Notes: generated by a model not told the origin, from the sequence alone. 64,000 nucleotides of DNA from Rheum nobile (GCA_027886185.1 WOAB01000011.1:11116001-11180000), one strand, 5' to 3'; counted from the first letter of the stretch, positions 31,513 to 43,095 are shown. Made by a program: numbers and translations.

Positions 31513-33607
31513 TCATTGATCGCTTAAGTTGGCTTCCTTGACGGTGAGGAGACGACGCGTCACCAAGCTCAATGGTGTGCCCGCGTGCAGAGACGTGGGT
31601 TCGCAATCATACGCGTCTTCATCCTCGTCCTCGTTGCCTTCAGTGATCGCGGCAAGTGTGGCCTCCTCGTCTTCACAAGATTCGTAGCCAACGGCGGCTG
31701 TGGAGAACAACACCTTGCGAGCATTGGGACAATCCTTCTTGTAGTGGCCTCGTCCACCACATTTGTAACACTCAATATCACGCGCGCGATCGTTGGGCAT
31801 TGGGGCCTGTCTTGGCGCGGTCGGACGCGGCGCGGTGTTTGGTGTCGTGGGCTTTGCCTTGGGGGCTTGGCTAGACGCTGCTATGGTAGATGCACCAGGG
31901 CAAACATTAGTATAAGGGAAGCCACTAGTGTTAGAATAATACCGTTGTTGGCCAGTGGAATAGGTGTAAGACTTTCGGCGAGATAGTTGTGCATGGATTT
32001 GCATCGCCGTGTGGGTGAGTGTGTTCATGTCTTTGATGGGCAAAATCTCGAGTTGATCACGGATGTTGGTGTTCAAACCACTCAAGAATTTCGTCCTCAA
32101 GGTAGATGGTGCAACAGAGATGTTGGCCTTGTAATACATGTCTTCAAGCTAGGAAAAGAATTCGAGTGGAGTCATCGATCCTTGGCGAGCCATGGCAATG
32201 TCCAATCGCATTTGATTCCTGTAGTCTGGAGGCACGTATTTCCTGGTCATTACGTAGACTAATTGATGCCATTCTGTGACTCGTGCTCTGTGGCATCGAA
32301 CGCAATCATCTTCAAACCTATGCCACCACACGCAGGCGGCTGCTCGGAAGTGAAGCATCGCGGCGTCGACATGGTCCTCAGGTGGCATACGATTATAGCG
32401 TAGGGTGTACTTTGTAGCCTGTACCCATTTAATAAACACAGAGGGGTTGTATTCACCATGAAAATGCTCAATTTTTACCTTGATATATGGTCGTTGGTAT
32501 CGAGGCTGGTCTAGGGCTGGGTTGAACGCGTTGTTCGGTGTAGCATCATAAAGAGGGTTGTCAATGGCGTGCAATCCATGTGGTCTATCGCGTCCAACTT
32601 GGTGTCTATCGTGTTGTTAGCGATTTTCGCGGACAAACTCATCCCTGGGCGCGTAGGCGTCATCGCATTGACGTCTGCATGGCGGGGCATCGTAGTTGTC
32701 GCGTCGATGGTCTCTCTGTTGAACATCGCGGCGCTCGCCGCCAATGTCACGGAACGCATTCTCCTCGGGGTCGGAGACGCGGGGAAGGTATCCAATCTGA
32801 TGGGTGATCCTGCAATTCAATGGGATCTCTAAGAGGGGGGTGGAAAAAATTAGGATTGACCATACCTGAGTCCTCGATCTCTTCGTCATCGTACTCGTCG
32901 AAGTCGTCTTGGACAATGGGTGTGATCGACACGTAGCCATCTGATCCGTAACGCGGTGTTCGAACACTCTGATGTCGAAGATGATCGCGTACATCATGGC
33001 TGTGTTGTTGGGTAGGTGGTGTCCTCAATTGATCATCGCGTCGCGGTTGTCCAGTGTCGCGGCGGCTTGGTCTTCTCGGTGTCGCGTCGGCTTGGATAGC
33101 TTGACGACGTCGGTCATCGCGTGTGGCTGAATCCGGCACGCGTTTCTGGGTTCTCCTAGAGGCATACCTGTCATCAAAGTTGTAAGGTTCAGAGTACTCA
33201 CCTTGAGAGTCGTCGGCGTCGCGGTCTGAGCCGTTGTCGAAGCCAGTAGGTGTGGCTCGTGGCACATAGCGATCCTTCTGGGGAACGAAGCCTTGGCGGC
33301 TCTCAATGACACTCTGCATTCTGTTTAGTTGAGGTTGATGTTGAGAAGGGGAAGGCATAATTCCCTTGCCTTTGTCCACTCGTGTCTTGGATGGGACCGC
33401 GTCGGTGGCTCCAGGTGGAGGTGGCACGTCCATAGCACTCAGCGGTGGGGGAGTTGGAGTGGGCGCAGGTGGTACCACTTCTTGTTGGTTGGCGCATAGA
33501 GTGGCGACCTCATGTCGAAGAGCCTGGATCAAGATCTGATCTTCAGACAATGCCATGATGGGGTCGCGTGGTTGGTCCTGTGGTGGTTGGTCTGGAGGTA
33601 GACCCAA
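31513..33607 (-). pseudogene. gypsy gag with CCHC zinc knuckle
   Basis: The frame opens with a Pro-rich start (MGLPPDQPPQDQPRDPIM), a predicted helix (ALRHEVATLCANQQE) and a long Arg/Asp-rich disordered stretch. A frameshift near 32790 and stops at 32614 and 32149 follow. The conserved gag domain reads KIEHFHGEYNPSVFIKWVQA, YNRMPPEDHVDAAMLHFRAA, WWHRFED and MTRKYVPPDYRNQ. The knuckle is CYKCGGRGHYKKDC near 31735-31780, followed by an acidic tail. It would package the element RNA if intact. The start Met is the first in frame after the leader. Confidence 0.8.
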
Positions 33608-34494
33608 CTGTTAGGGTTGTGGGTTGATGTTGGTGTTGTCGACTTCGCGTTCGTCTACACTGTGGCCAATCTGCATGGTGCCTATGACAAGACGACCAGA
33701 CATGGAGTAAAAAAGAACCAAAAGACAACAAAGAACAACAACCAAGAAAATCACTAGTCAAGTCACAAAGTTCACGTAGGTAGGGCTTGTTTGGCTTGCC
33801 GTAAGGGCAGCTTGGCTTGAACAAGAGATGGTGTATCAAGCAAGTTGCAATCAAACAAACAAGAACAAATTGAAACCCTAAAACAAACGTAAACAAAGCA
33901 ACCTAATTAGCAAGAAAGTACCTTCTAGGAAGCTTGACCTAGACGATGGAGAGATTTAGAAGATGAGCTTAGACCGATGTGGGTTAGGGTTGCCTTATTT
34001 TGGCTTTCCCTAACTTTGGAAACTTTTTTTTTTTGAATATCTTTTCGATATCTTTTTTTTTATAATATCCGAGATCTTATCTTTTGATCTTTTCGGACTT
34101 GCAAAAGGAAATAAAATAAAAAGGTCTAAGTAACAAGAATATCACAAGTGTGATTGTAGAGATAGGAGAGAGAAGATAAGATTTGATGATATCTTAGTTG
34201 GAAATTGGTTAAGAACCTAAAAAGCAATATCCAACAAACAAGGAAACTCTATCCACGCATGAAATAAGGAAACAAAATATTCTAGCATGCAAGATAACAA
34301 ATTACCTAACACACCAAAACTTGGGGAACAAGAAAAAAAAAATCGGCCAAGAAAGGACCTTGTAGAAACCGAAGGATGAGAAAAAGATGGAAATTTTATG
34401 GTTTTTCGTGATCTTTTAGTAAAGCAATCGATGGGGGCCAAGAAAAATTGTGAACAAAATTGAAACTTGAGTTCGTGACTTACAAGACTGTTGG

Positions 34495-34506
34495 GCTCTG
34501 ATGCCA
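34495..34506 (-). promoter_or_regulatory. primer binding site of the chromovirus-like gypsy
   Basis: The - strand reads TGGCATCAGAGC two bases after the presumed LTR end ...GGACACATCA. This is one base from the initiator tRNA-Met site TGGTATCAGAGC. Confidence 0.75.
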
Positions 34507-34508
34507 GT

Positions 34509-35176
34509 TGATGTGTCCTTGCCTCCGATGACAAGCCTTTGGGATCTAGTCCTGGTTGGGAAGTCACGCAGCGAACTCGTCTCGTTGATGGGGAGGGTCG
34601 CGAACGGAAGAACGCGATGATTGGTGGTGATGGAAGTGATGGTGATCACGGTGGTGACGCGGTGGAAGCGATTGATGGAAAGATGATAGCGGTGGCGGAA
34701 GCGATTTGATGAAGGGATATAAGACTTGAAAGAACAAGTCTTTGGGTGTCATAGCGTCGACTACGGAGGAAGGAGATGCGAAGATAGGTTGGCTTGAGAA
34801 GATCAAGCAGTTTGCCGCAGCGTCGGCGGCAGAGGGAATGGGGATGAGAGGGATATGGGTGACGTCCGATCAAGGGAAGGAGGATTTAACACTCAACTTT
34901 AAACCTTGAACTTTAACTTGAACGTGAGAAATAACAATAACAAAGTAGGGTATAAATAGGGAGAGGTGAGACGTCGGATGGGCCGAGTCGAACCTCGTGG
35001 GCTAGCCCATGCAAGCATGCAAAAGGCACAAACCCTAAAAGATAGAATGACTGAAAGAAAACTATCTAAAACGCTGTAAATAAGGAAACTATCTAAAATG
35101 CTGTAAATAAGGAAACTATCTAAAGCAGACTGGAAATACCAAATATAGATAATGTCTCAAAAAGAACGCGTGAAAC
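34509..35176 (-). repeat. putative 5' LTR of the chromovirus-like gypsy
   Basis: The inner end (34509) is fixed by the primer site. A TATA-like TATTTATACCC on the - strand lies near 34945-34960, and the region is non-coding. The outer end is not visible because no second LTR exists in the window; 35176 is the end of the adjacent coding remnant. A 32-bp direct repeat (35047-35078 and 35079-35110, actatctaaaaygctgtaaa) lies near the outer end. Confidence 0.45.
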
Positions 35177-35587
35177 TCATGAATGCGTTGAAGGCTTTGA
35201 CGTGATCATCACGTGAGACGACGAAGTGTCACAGTCTTCAGAAGAACGCGTTCTTTCACTCTCGATGGTGGCGAGGACGACGAGTCTTGGATTGTCGTCT
35301 GGGCTTCCTTGGCTGACGACGGCACGTGCGATGAGAGACGCGACGGCGGTGGCTATGGCCTTGGACCTAGACCTTGTCACTGGACCTTCTGAGCGTAGGT
35401 TTATGGTTTCTTCCTCGTCTTGGGCCGTCATGGGAGACAGGGTCACATCAACCTGGTCACTAGGGGATTCAGGAGTCATTAGTTCAGTAGTATGTTTGTT
35501 CAAGGTTAATACTTTTGAACGGTCGTGTGTTGACCGTTCAAAAGTATGATTGTTCTTGATCGTGTTGCAACAAACAAAGGACATCAA
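35177..35587 (-). pseudogene. gypsy-like C-terminal tail ORF (TRSRSK type)
   Basis: A 136-codon open frame contains LRSEGPVTRSRSKAIATAVA, then a Ser/Thr-rich disordered end. The GPVTRSRSK word is typical of the C-terminal tail of many plant gypsy polyproteins. If so, it is the tail of a second gypsy copy upstream of the LTR at 34509-35176, in the same orientation. It could instead be a gag N-terminal or LTR-borne ORF. Nothing recognisable precedes it. Confidence 0.35.
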
Positions 35588-36474
35588 CTGGTCATTGCGT
35601 ATTGTGGAATTGATCTAGAATAACGTTTTTTTGTATTGGAGATTTCAAAACAAAATAATTCAAGTACGAAGGTAGTAGACATATGGAAAACTTGTCCGGT
35701 TTATTAATTCAACCCCATTGATTTGATGTGCCAAAGATTGATTGCATTGAAAAAAAATATTTCATGCCTTGGGAGCGGTAATTATATGTGTATTAGTAGA
35801 CATGGTAAATTATGTAGCTATAAAAAAATGAATGTGAAATACTTGGGTGTTGGCCATATGATTTGAACATACAAACTATGTGTATTATAGTTCTTGATTG
35901 CTTAAGTAAGCCATTCTATTTTCACCCTCAATGTACTGTATTCTCATCATACACTTATAAATTTTGAGGGTCATGTTCGCAAAAAACCTTGAATTATGTA
36001 GACCACCTTCAAAACTTAGGCGATATTGCATAACTTCCTGGAACAGTTAGAATTCGGGGTTTGTTGGAGCATATTCAGGAACAATATTATACAACAGTTA
36101 AATAAAACCATATATAAATGAGAAACTTGGATCAACACCCAAAATATCAACTAAACCACCGTATTTTATGAAGTATTTTAAGTGGACCATATTATACAAC
36201 AGTTTAACTAAACCACAAAATATCAACAATAGCAAAGATAACTAAAAATAGTCCAAAACAACATTCAAGAAACATGGACAACTCTAACCAAACCTTACAT
36301 TACCCTTGCAACTTATTTTCCAACAGTCTAATCCGACACATGGATAAACACCCCATCCCATAAACCCAACACCTAGACATTTTTTGTTATGAACCAAATA
36401 AACCATTATTGTCAAAACAGAACAAGCAACAACAACAAAAGATATATCCTCTATGTAGATAGACTTTGAAGAAG
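35588..36474. other. AT-rich gap
   Basis: No gene seen. A direct repeat of about 30 bp (atattatacaacagtt..aactaaacca) occurs near 36087 and 36187. Confidence 0.4.
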
Positions 36475-36729
36475 CTAAGTTTCTTTCTCATTCAACAATT
36501 CTTGATGCATGGTGTTCTTTGCTTTCAAATCCTTTTTTTGGTTGATCAATTTCCGTATGATGTTGGATGCATTGCTACCAAATGGAGATTCAATCCACTC
36601 AAATAAGCCATAACTTGTCGGACAAATCGATGAATATAATGTGCAACCGAATAACCGTCTTCCATAGTTCCTTGGCGTGTGAGCAGTAAATGTTCTTAGG
36701 GATAAAGTTATAGCTACAAACCCTCTCAA
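36475..36729 (-). pseudogene. plant GRF zinc-finger remnant
   Basis: The - strand reads NYGRRLFGCTLYSSICPTSY, then GLFEWIESPF and a Lys/Gln/Glu-rich helix (RKLINQKKDLKAKNTMHQEL). The GRRFxGC...CxxFxW pattern is that of the short GRF zinc-finger proteins common in plant genomes. The N-terminal zinc ligands are missing, so this is a fragment. No promoter or neighbouring exon is seen. Confidence 0.6.
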
Positions 36730-37741
36730 ATGTGTTTAAAACGTATGAGTGTGATGTCATTTTAAGGCTCAATGTGAATGTACCTACAATTATTCTTAGT
36801 CATCATACCTTGCACATTTTGTACAAATTTTACACAAACCGCAAAACAGACATCACCAAAACTAGGATGAATGCAACACTACTATTACATACACCAAAGT
36901 TGTTTAATACATTTATTATCAACAAGGATTCGATGTACACACACTTTATATTTGAGCAACCGATCAGGATTCGTGGGAATGCAGAAACTGTACCAACCGA
37001 GCAGAGGTAGTTGTAACCAAATGAACCAAAATGAAGGACTTTTACTTGAATATTGCTCCATAAAAGAATGTACCAATCTAACAGGGCGAATTGCTCCATA
37101 ACAGACGCATTCCACATAATTATTTGAGTTTTTCACATACAAAAAAATATTAGGGTTCATTGTTAGGATCCGAATTGTTGCAAACTAGGGTTCAAGAATT
37201 ACACTATTCATCTTGTAAATAGCTTCCCATATTAATGTGTCAAATAGAATAGCGAAAGCTTAGATTAGTGAAGAACGATTGACATAACGAACTTGTTTCT
37301 GCTGGTGGATGCTAGAGCGGCTTCGAGAGGCCAGAGATGTTTTGGCGAGTGGAGGGTTTTCTTGTGTTTAGGGATAAGTCACAATTATATTATGTTAGGG
37401 AATTCTGAACAAAACCACGTACCAGTCAGCGGTGAAATAGTAACTCTACTTGTTAAACTGAATATTATAATAATCTATTAGGAAAATATGTGGCATGCGT
37501 ATTCGTAGATGTTGTGGCACTCTAGATTACCTTTATTAAACGTCAAACCACAAGGTAGATATGTTAAACCCAAAACCTACTAAACTTGGTTCGTAACCTG
37601 TAGTTAACATTGGACTGCATTGGCCTCACAATTTAATATACAAAGATAGGTACACTCTTCACTTTCGAAATGCTCTCCTTCGACCAGAAATATTGAACTC
37701 AACAAAAAATCTCTAAAAACCTTCCCTCAAATTAAGCATCC
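36730..37741. other. AT-rich gap
   Basis: Short open frames on both strands have no conserved motif. I see no element ends. Confidence 0.4.
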
Positions 37742-38102
37742 ATGGCAGGCACCAAGAGTCACATTCTTCTGGAAGTCCACCATGGAGGTGTCTTCCACCT
37801 TATCGACGGCGATTTGCAGGACGTTAGCACGCACATCTACGTTGATAGGACAACCCCCAGTTTTGAGCGCCACCCATTTGATATTAGACAATGTTTTTCA
37901 TTGGGCAATCCTCCTTACTCATACCAATTTCGACCCCAAAACCCATACCTTCTTCAAGCAACGGGCAGAAATGGGCCCGTGGTTTTGGAGCCGCCTGAAG
38001 ACAAAGGAGGATGTGGATGCACTAGCGAGCACAAGGGATTCGGTGTGTGGAATCAAGGTCTTCGTGGTCACTAAGGCAATTAGTCATGTAGTTTCTCCAT
38101 AG
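37742..38102 (+). pseudogene. small gene remnant ending GIKVFVVTKA, unknown function
   Basis: An ATG at 37742 opens MAGTKSHILLEVHHGGVFHL with a Kozak-like CCATGGC context. A shift to the frame used at 37782-38102 continues with FHWAILLTHTNFDPKTHTFF, EMGPWFWSRLKTKEDVDALA and CGIKVFVVTKA, then TAG. The H-H-G-G-F start and the L.T..D...L pattern recall the PB1-like N-terminal domain of plant Mutator-type transposase proteins, but this is weak. Partial relatives lie at 44871-45068 and 48118-48371. Confidence 0.35.
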
Positions 38103-38316
38103 TATATAGGTTTATGTCCTATGTTTTGAACGGTCTTGTAGAACGTTACCCTGTCGTCTTAGATTTTGCTCCCGTCCTCCTAGATGGAAAGCTCGATCTA
38201 TTATGTAGTTCCTTCTCCTTTCGTTTAATGTTAATGATGTATGCAACTTCCTAATCCCTTCGTATGTTACATGACTATGCTTTCAAATATGTTACAAATA
38301 GTTTGAGAGTATAATC

Positions 38317-38779
38317 TGTTGAGTAGCTGCGGAAGCTTCGACTAATATGGAATAATAAAAGTTGTATAAACACACAAGAATTTAATGAGGTTCGGCAAAT
38401 TGCCTACGTCCTCGGGGTGATACTGTCTTTACTATATAAAGGAATAAACCAACGACTTGTACAAACCACAAGTTCGTTGTAGAAAAGAGCTTATCCTCAC
38501 AAAGAAATATAACCTCTCTTTGTTTTTTTTCTCTCTTTTCTCTCTTGATGAAGAAGTATTAGTTTCTCTCTTCTTTTGTGATTTCCTGAAGATGATTTGA
38601 ATTTAATTTCTTCTTCTCTCTTTTCTTTCTTATATATTAGTGATTACATCTTTAATCACCATCCACAATAATAGAAAACTCCATCCACAATAATAGAAAA
38701 CTCCTATCATTGGAATTGCTCTTTCCACCGATAATGAATAAGAGATCTTTTCCTATTTTGTTGTTTGCTATTTTCTACA
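38317..38779 (-). repeat. 3' LTR of the Tork-like copia
   Basis: Runs from TGTTGAGTAG to TTTTCTACA on the + strand. It contains a perfect 22-bp internal tandem duplication (ccacaataatagaaaactc, twice) that is shared with the other LTR. Confidence 0.93.
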
Positions 38780-39004
38780 ATTCTCCACCTCGTACACAAT
38801 TTGAAAAAAACTCAAATTTTGGACGATTACGAGAATAATCCGTAGCATCCATAATATACTTCATCATATGGGCTGCATCATTTTAACCATGACTGCCTAC
38901 GTACCCTTTGACCGGGATCAAGCCAACTGTAGTTCTACCTGTCCTCCACATAGTCTCCACCTCACCCCATACCGCCCCGAAAGGCCATGCCCTCATTGGG
39001 CAAA

Positions 39005-42000
39005 CTAACACGGGCCAATCTTGAGCAAGTCCAAGCAATGCTGAAACTTGCTACTTGTCACAACTTTAGTCAACATGTCTGCTGGATTATCTTTTGTATG
39101 TACCTTCAGTACAAAAATATCTCCATCCTCGATGACATCTCGTACAAAATGATATCTTACATCAATATGTTTTGTACGAGCATGATGAACTTGATTCTTA
39201 GCCAAGTGAATGGCGCTTTGACTATCACAATACAAGTTCACAGAATCTTGTTGAATACCCAAATCATCTAGTAGACCCTTCAACCACAATGCCTCTTTTA
39301 CTCCTTCAGCAATAGCCATATACTCAGCCTCTGTTGTGGACAAAGCAACTGTAGCCTGTAACATCGATCTCCAACTTACTGGAGCACCATATACATTAAA
39401 GACATATCCAGTAGTAGATCGTCGTCTATCTAGATCTCCAGCATAGTCAGAATCAACAAAACCATTTAACTGACATGTATCTCCACCAAAGCACAAACCC
39501 GTGTCAACAGTACCCTTTAAGTACCTTAAAACCCATTTCACAGCTTCCCAATGTGCCTTTCCCGGATTCGCCATGAATCTACTGACAATACTAACCGCTT
39601 GTGAAATATCTGGACGTGTACACACCATGGCGTACATTAAACTGCCAACTGCACTAGCATAAGGTACATTTTCCATGTATGCCTTATCTTTCACTGTAGT
39701 GGGAGACTGTCTACCAGAGAGCCCAAAATGTGGAGCCAATGGGGTCACCACTGACTTTGCACCTTTCATCCCAAACCTTTCAATGACCCGCTCAATGTAG
39801 CCTTTCTGGCTCACGAACAACTTCCGGTTTGTCCTCTCTCTTCTTATCTCCATACCCAGTATCTTTCTAGCAGCACCCATGTCCTTCATATCAAACTCTT
39901 TACCAAGTTTGACTTTCAGCTTATTTATCTCCACCATGCTTCTTGATGCAATAAGCATGTCATCCACATACAACAAGAGATAAATAAAATTACCTCCATG
40001 AAGCTTTTGAATGTAGACACAACAATCATAATCACTTCTGGAGAATCCATGTTTTAGCATGAAAGAGTCGAATCGCTTGTACCACTGTCGAGGCGACTGT
40101 TTTAATCCATACAAGGATTTCCTCAAGCGACATACTTGACCCTCCTTTCCCTCTACTTTGTATCCTTCTGGTTGATACATATAGATTTCCTCATCTAAGT
40201 CTCCGTGCAAGAAGGCTGTTTTGACATCGAGTTGTTCCAACTCAAGATCACCATGTGCAACAATGCTCAAAAGCACCCGAATAGAAGTATGCTTTACCAC
40301 AGGAGAAAAGATCTCATTGTAATTCACACCTTCTTTCTGTGCAAAACCCTTGGCCACTAATCTTGCCTTGTATCTTGTACCACTAGGCTCAGATGAATCT
40401 TCTTTTCTCTTATACACCCACTTACAACCAATAGCAGTCTTTCCCTCGGGCAATGGGACTACCTCCCATGTCTTGTTCTTATGGAGTGATTCCATCTCTT
40501 CCTCCATAGCAACCAACCATCTCTCTCTATCAACATCTTTGATAGCTTGTTTGAAGGTGAGCGGCTCATCATCCTCCGCCAAGAGAGCATATTCTAACAA
40601 GTTTACCTGCCCGTAATGTTTCAGAGGCTCATCGGATCCATACCTCTGAACTGGTTTAAAATTCCGCCTTGGCCTAGTGGAAGCCAAGGTCTCCTGCTGT
40701 TGTTGTTGTAGTACTTGTGCATTTTCTTGCTGAACCTCCTCATGTTCAAGCTCATCATTTTCTTGACAATATGTGTCACCATGAGATGCCTCTTGATCAT
40801 GACTAGAATCTGGTTGGTCTTCAGATTCTTCTATCTCAACTACTTGAGATTTTAACATTGCATCATCACCACCTTTGGTCACATCCGCTTTTGTTAAAGC
40901 TGCCATGGAGTTCTCATCAAAAGTAACATCCCTCCTGATTACAAACTTAGAATCCTCTAAACACCAAAGACGATAGCCCTTGACTCCTCTTGCATATCCC
41001 AAGAAAATTGCCTTCTTGGCCCTATTATCAAGCTTGTTATCCTTGACATGATAATAAGCGATGCATCCAAACACTCTAAGTCTTCCATAATCTGCATGTT
41101 CTCCTGACCACACCCTAAAAGGAGTGTCTCCATCCAATGTCGAATGTGGAGACCGGTTTACAATATAAGCAGCTGTAGCAACCGACTCCGCCCACCATTC
41201 TCGACCTAACCCAGAATTGGAGCGCATACATCTAGCCTTCTCAAGTAGTGTACGGTTCAGTCTTTCAACGACTCCATTCTGTTGTGGTGTGTCTCTAACT
41301 GTCCAATGTCGAACAATGCCTTCTTCATCACAAAACTTCTTGAAAGCGCCATCTGTGTACTCTGTACCATTATCAGACCTCAAAGTTTTCAGCTTTCTAT
41401 CCGTTCTGTTCTCGACCATTGATCTCCACTGTTTGAATGTCTCGAATACCTCATTCTTATGCTTAAGGAAATACACCCAAGCATACCTTGAGTAGTCATC
41501 TACAAACGAGACAAAGTACCTGGAACCACCTTTGGAAGCAACTTTACCCGGACCCCAAACATCAGTATGCATGTAGTCTAATATCCCTCTGCTTTTATGG
41601 TTGCTTGTTGAGAATGAAACCCTGTGTGCTTTTCCATACACACAATGCTCGCAAAACTCCATGCAAGGCTTCTTCATGTACTTCAACAAACCTTTCCTAC
41701 CAAGCAAATTTAGACCTTTTTCCGACATATGTCCAAGGCGCATATGCCAAAGCCTAGTATACTCTGTTGGGTTTTTCTTACTTCCACTGGTTCCAACTGC
41801 TACATCACCTGTAACTGTATTGCCAAAAAGATGGTACAAGTTTCGATGACGAATTCCCTTCATCACGAACAAAGAACCACTAACAACTTTTAGAACCCCG
41901 TTTTCACCAATCAGCTTGCAACCTCTTGATTCTAATGCACCCAGAGAAATCAGATTTTTCCGTAAATCAGGGACGTGTCGTACATCCATTAACGTCCTAA

Positions 42001-42130
42001 CAACACCATCATGCATCTTGATTCTAATTGTACCAATGCCCACCGTCTTACAACCATGATCATTACCCATCAAAACGGTTCCACCATCCATGGCCTTATA
42101 AGAAGTGAACCACTTCCTGTTTGGGCACAT
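39005..42130 (-). CDS. Tork-like copia pol (protease end, integrase, RT, RNase H), 1041 codons
   Basis: The frame is open from the gag stop onward. The protease active site WILDTGCSYHMCPNR lies just upstream of the first Met, so the true protein is part of a gag-pol fusion. Next come pre-integrase YTRLWHMRLGHMSEKGL and CEHCVYGK, integrase MHTDVWGP, FVDDYSRYAWVYF, RSDNGTEY and PQQNGVVERLNRTL, RT WVYKRKEDS, LDVKTAFLHGDLDEEIYM and the catalytic LYVDDMLIAS, RNase H VDSDYAGDLDRRRST, TEAEYMAI, CDSQSAIHLAKN and ARTKHIDVRYHFVRD. All catalytic blocks look complete. If the upstream TAA is suppressed the element could be functional. Confidence 0.92.
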   Translation of the reverse strand: MCPNRKWFTSYKAMDGGTVLMGNDHGCKTVGIGTIRIKMHDGVVRTLMDVRHVPDLRKNLISLGALESRGCKLIGENGVLKVVSGSLFVMKGIRHRNLYHLFGNTVTGDVAVGTSGSKKNPTEYTRLWHMRLGHMSEKGLNLLGRKGLLKYMKKPCMEFCEHCVYGKAHRVSFSTSNHKSRGILDYMHTDVWGPGKVASKGGSRYFVSFVDDYSRYAWVYFLKHKNEVFETFKQWRSMVENRTDRKLKTLRSDNGTEYTDGAFKKFCDEEGIVRHWTVRDTPQQNGVVERLNRTLLEKARCMRSNSGLGREWWAESVATAAYIVNRSPHSTLDGDTPFRVWSGEHADYGRLRVFGCIAYYHVKDNKLDNRAKKAIFLGYARGVKGYRLWCLEDSKFVIRRDVTFDENSMAALTKADVTKGGDDAMLKSQVVEIEESEDQPDSSHDQEASHGDTYCQENDELEHEEVQQENAQVLQQQQQETLASTRPRRNFKPVQRYGSDEPLKHYGQVNLLEYALLAEDDEPLTFKQAIKDVDRERWLVAMEEEMESLHKNKTWEVVPLPEGKTAIGCKWVYKRKEDSSEPSGTRYKARLVAKGFAQKEGVNYNEIFSPVVKHTSIRVLLSIVAHGDLELEQLDVKTAFLHGDLDEEIYMYQPEGYKVEGKEGQVCRLRKSLYGLKQSPRQWYKRFDSFMLKHGFSRSDYDCCVYIQKLHGGNFIYLLLYVDDMLIASRSMVEINKLKVKLGKEFDMKDMGAARKILGMEIRRERTNRKLFVSQKGYIERVIERFGMKGAKSVVTPLAPHFGLSGRQSPTTVKDKAYMENVPYASAVGSLMYAMVCTRPDISQAVSIVSRFMANPGKAHWEAVKWVLRYLKGTVDTGLCFGGDTCQLNGFVDSDYAGDLDRRRSTTGYVFNVYGAPVSWRSMLQATVALSTTEAEYMAIAEGVKEALWLKGLLDDLGIQQDSVNLYCDSQSAIHLAKNQVHHARTKHIDVRYHFVRDVIEDGDIFVLKVHTKDNPADMLTKVVTSSKFQHCLDLLKIGPC

Positions 42131-42172
42131 ATGATAAGAGCATCCAGTATCCAGAATCCAATTGCTTGAATA

Positions 42173-43063
42173 TTAAGATGTAATAGAATAACATTCTGTG
42201 CCCCACTCATTTGAAGCGATGCTAGCTTCGTGCTTCACATTCTGATCTCCCTTATTCTTGTTGTTTTTGTTCTTCCATTGTACCTTCTTATTAGAACAAT
42301 CCTTTTTCCAATGCCCAAGCTCACCACACTTGTAACAACGAGTTTCCGCTAGAGATCTAGATTTTGATCTAGACTTTCCCCTCTTGCTATTTCCTATGTC
42401 ATTACCCCTTCCTCTTGTAAACAAACCTTGTGCTTGTTCATTGCTCGCACCAGCACTCATACCGCTAGTTGCCACTTTCCGTAGATCATCTGCCAGAAGC
42501 GCCGTTCTAGTCTCGTCCATGGTCAGTGTATCACCCACAAGCATCAATGTTTGTACAAGATTCTCGTATGATTTTGGCAAAGAAAGCAAAAGCATAAGAG
42601 CTTGATCTTCATCTTCAACCTTCACATCAATATCCTTCAAATTTGAAATTATCCTATCAAATTTGTTGATGTAATCACGGAGTGAAATCCCTTCCTCCAT
42701 CTTGCAAGTATACAATTTAGACTTGAGATAAATTCGATTTGTTAGAGTTTTCGTCATGAAGTTTCCCTCTAACTTTGCCCAAACACCTGACGCGGTTTCC
42801 TCGTCATTCACCATGAATGCAACATCTCTTTCGAGACATAAGATTATGGCAGCGCGTGCTTCAATATCGAGCTCATCCCAGTCACCATCCTTCATATCTG
42901 TAGGTTTCTTGTCCTTGCCCAACAACGCCTTGTGCAACTTTTGAGATATGAGCAGATTCTTCATCTGCATCCTCCAATAGGAAAAATCATTTTTCCCATT
43001 GAACTTCTCAATTTCATATTTCCCAACTTTGACAATTCCACTGCTTGAAGCCATTGTTTCCAA
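42173..43063 (-). CDS. Tork-like copia gag
   Basis: This 296-codon frame starts METMASSSGIVKVGKYEIEK. It holds the copia gag domain (FSYWRMQMKNLLISQKLHKA, GVWAKLEGNFMTKTLTNRIY, ISLRDYINKFDRII, LLLSLPKSYENLV), then a basic stretch (GNSKRGKSRSKSRS) and the CCHC knuckle CYKCGELGHWKKDC. It would assemble the particle and package RNA. The frame ends in TAA at 42173-42175, 12 codons before the protease motif of pol and in the same frame. The stop either makes a gag-only product or is a disabling mutation. Confidence 0.9.
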   Translation of the reverse strand: METMASSSGIVKVGKYEIEKFNGKNDFSYWRMQMKNLLISQKLHKALLGKDKKPTDMKDGDWDELDIEARAAIILCLERDVAFMVNDEETASGVWAKLEGNFMTKTLTNRIYLKSKLYTCKMEEGISLRDYINKFDRIISNLKDIDVKVEDEDQALMLLLSLPKSYENLVQTLMLVGDTLTMDETRTALLADDLRKVATSGMSAGASNEQAQGLFTRGRGNDIGNSKRGKSRSKSRSLAETRCYKCGELGHWKKDCSNKKVQWKNKNNKNKGDQNVKHEASIASNEWGTECYSITS

Positions 43064-43095
43064 AATCAGACTTTCATCGCCTTAGATCTTGATTT

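Larger units (their letters stand above)
27054..35176 (-). mobile_element. chromovirus-like Ty3/gypsy element, 3'-truncated, split by a solo LTR
   Basis: On the - strand the order is: putative 5' LTR (to 34509), primer site 34495-34506, leader, gag (33607-31513), protease, RT and RNase H (31500-29211), solo LTR insertion (27791-29205), and integrase (27790-27054). The domain order PR-RT-RH-INT is that of Ty3/gypsy, and the RNase H/integrase signatures resemble CRM/Reina-type chromoviruses. There is no chromodomain and no 3' LTR; the end is fused to a B3 exon. Frameshifts and stops occur throughout gag and pol. Confidence 0.82.

Noticed and set aside
36830..37160. Overlapping 70-95-codon frames on both strands
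   Set aside because: No conserved motif, mutually overlapping, AT-rich; treated as chance.
39005..43063. Antisense frames (for example 40350-40616, 41217-41495, 42384-42605 +) over the Tork-like element
   Set aside because: All lie opposite the intact gag-pol frame and have no independent support.
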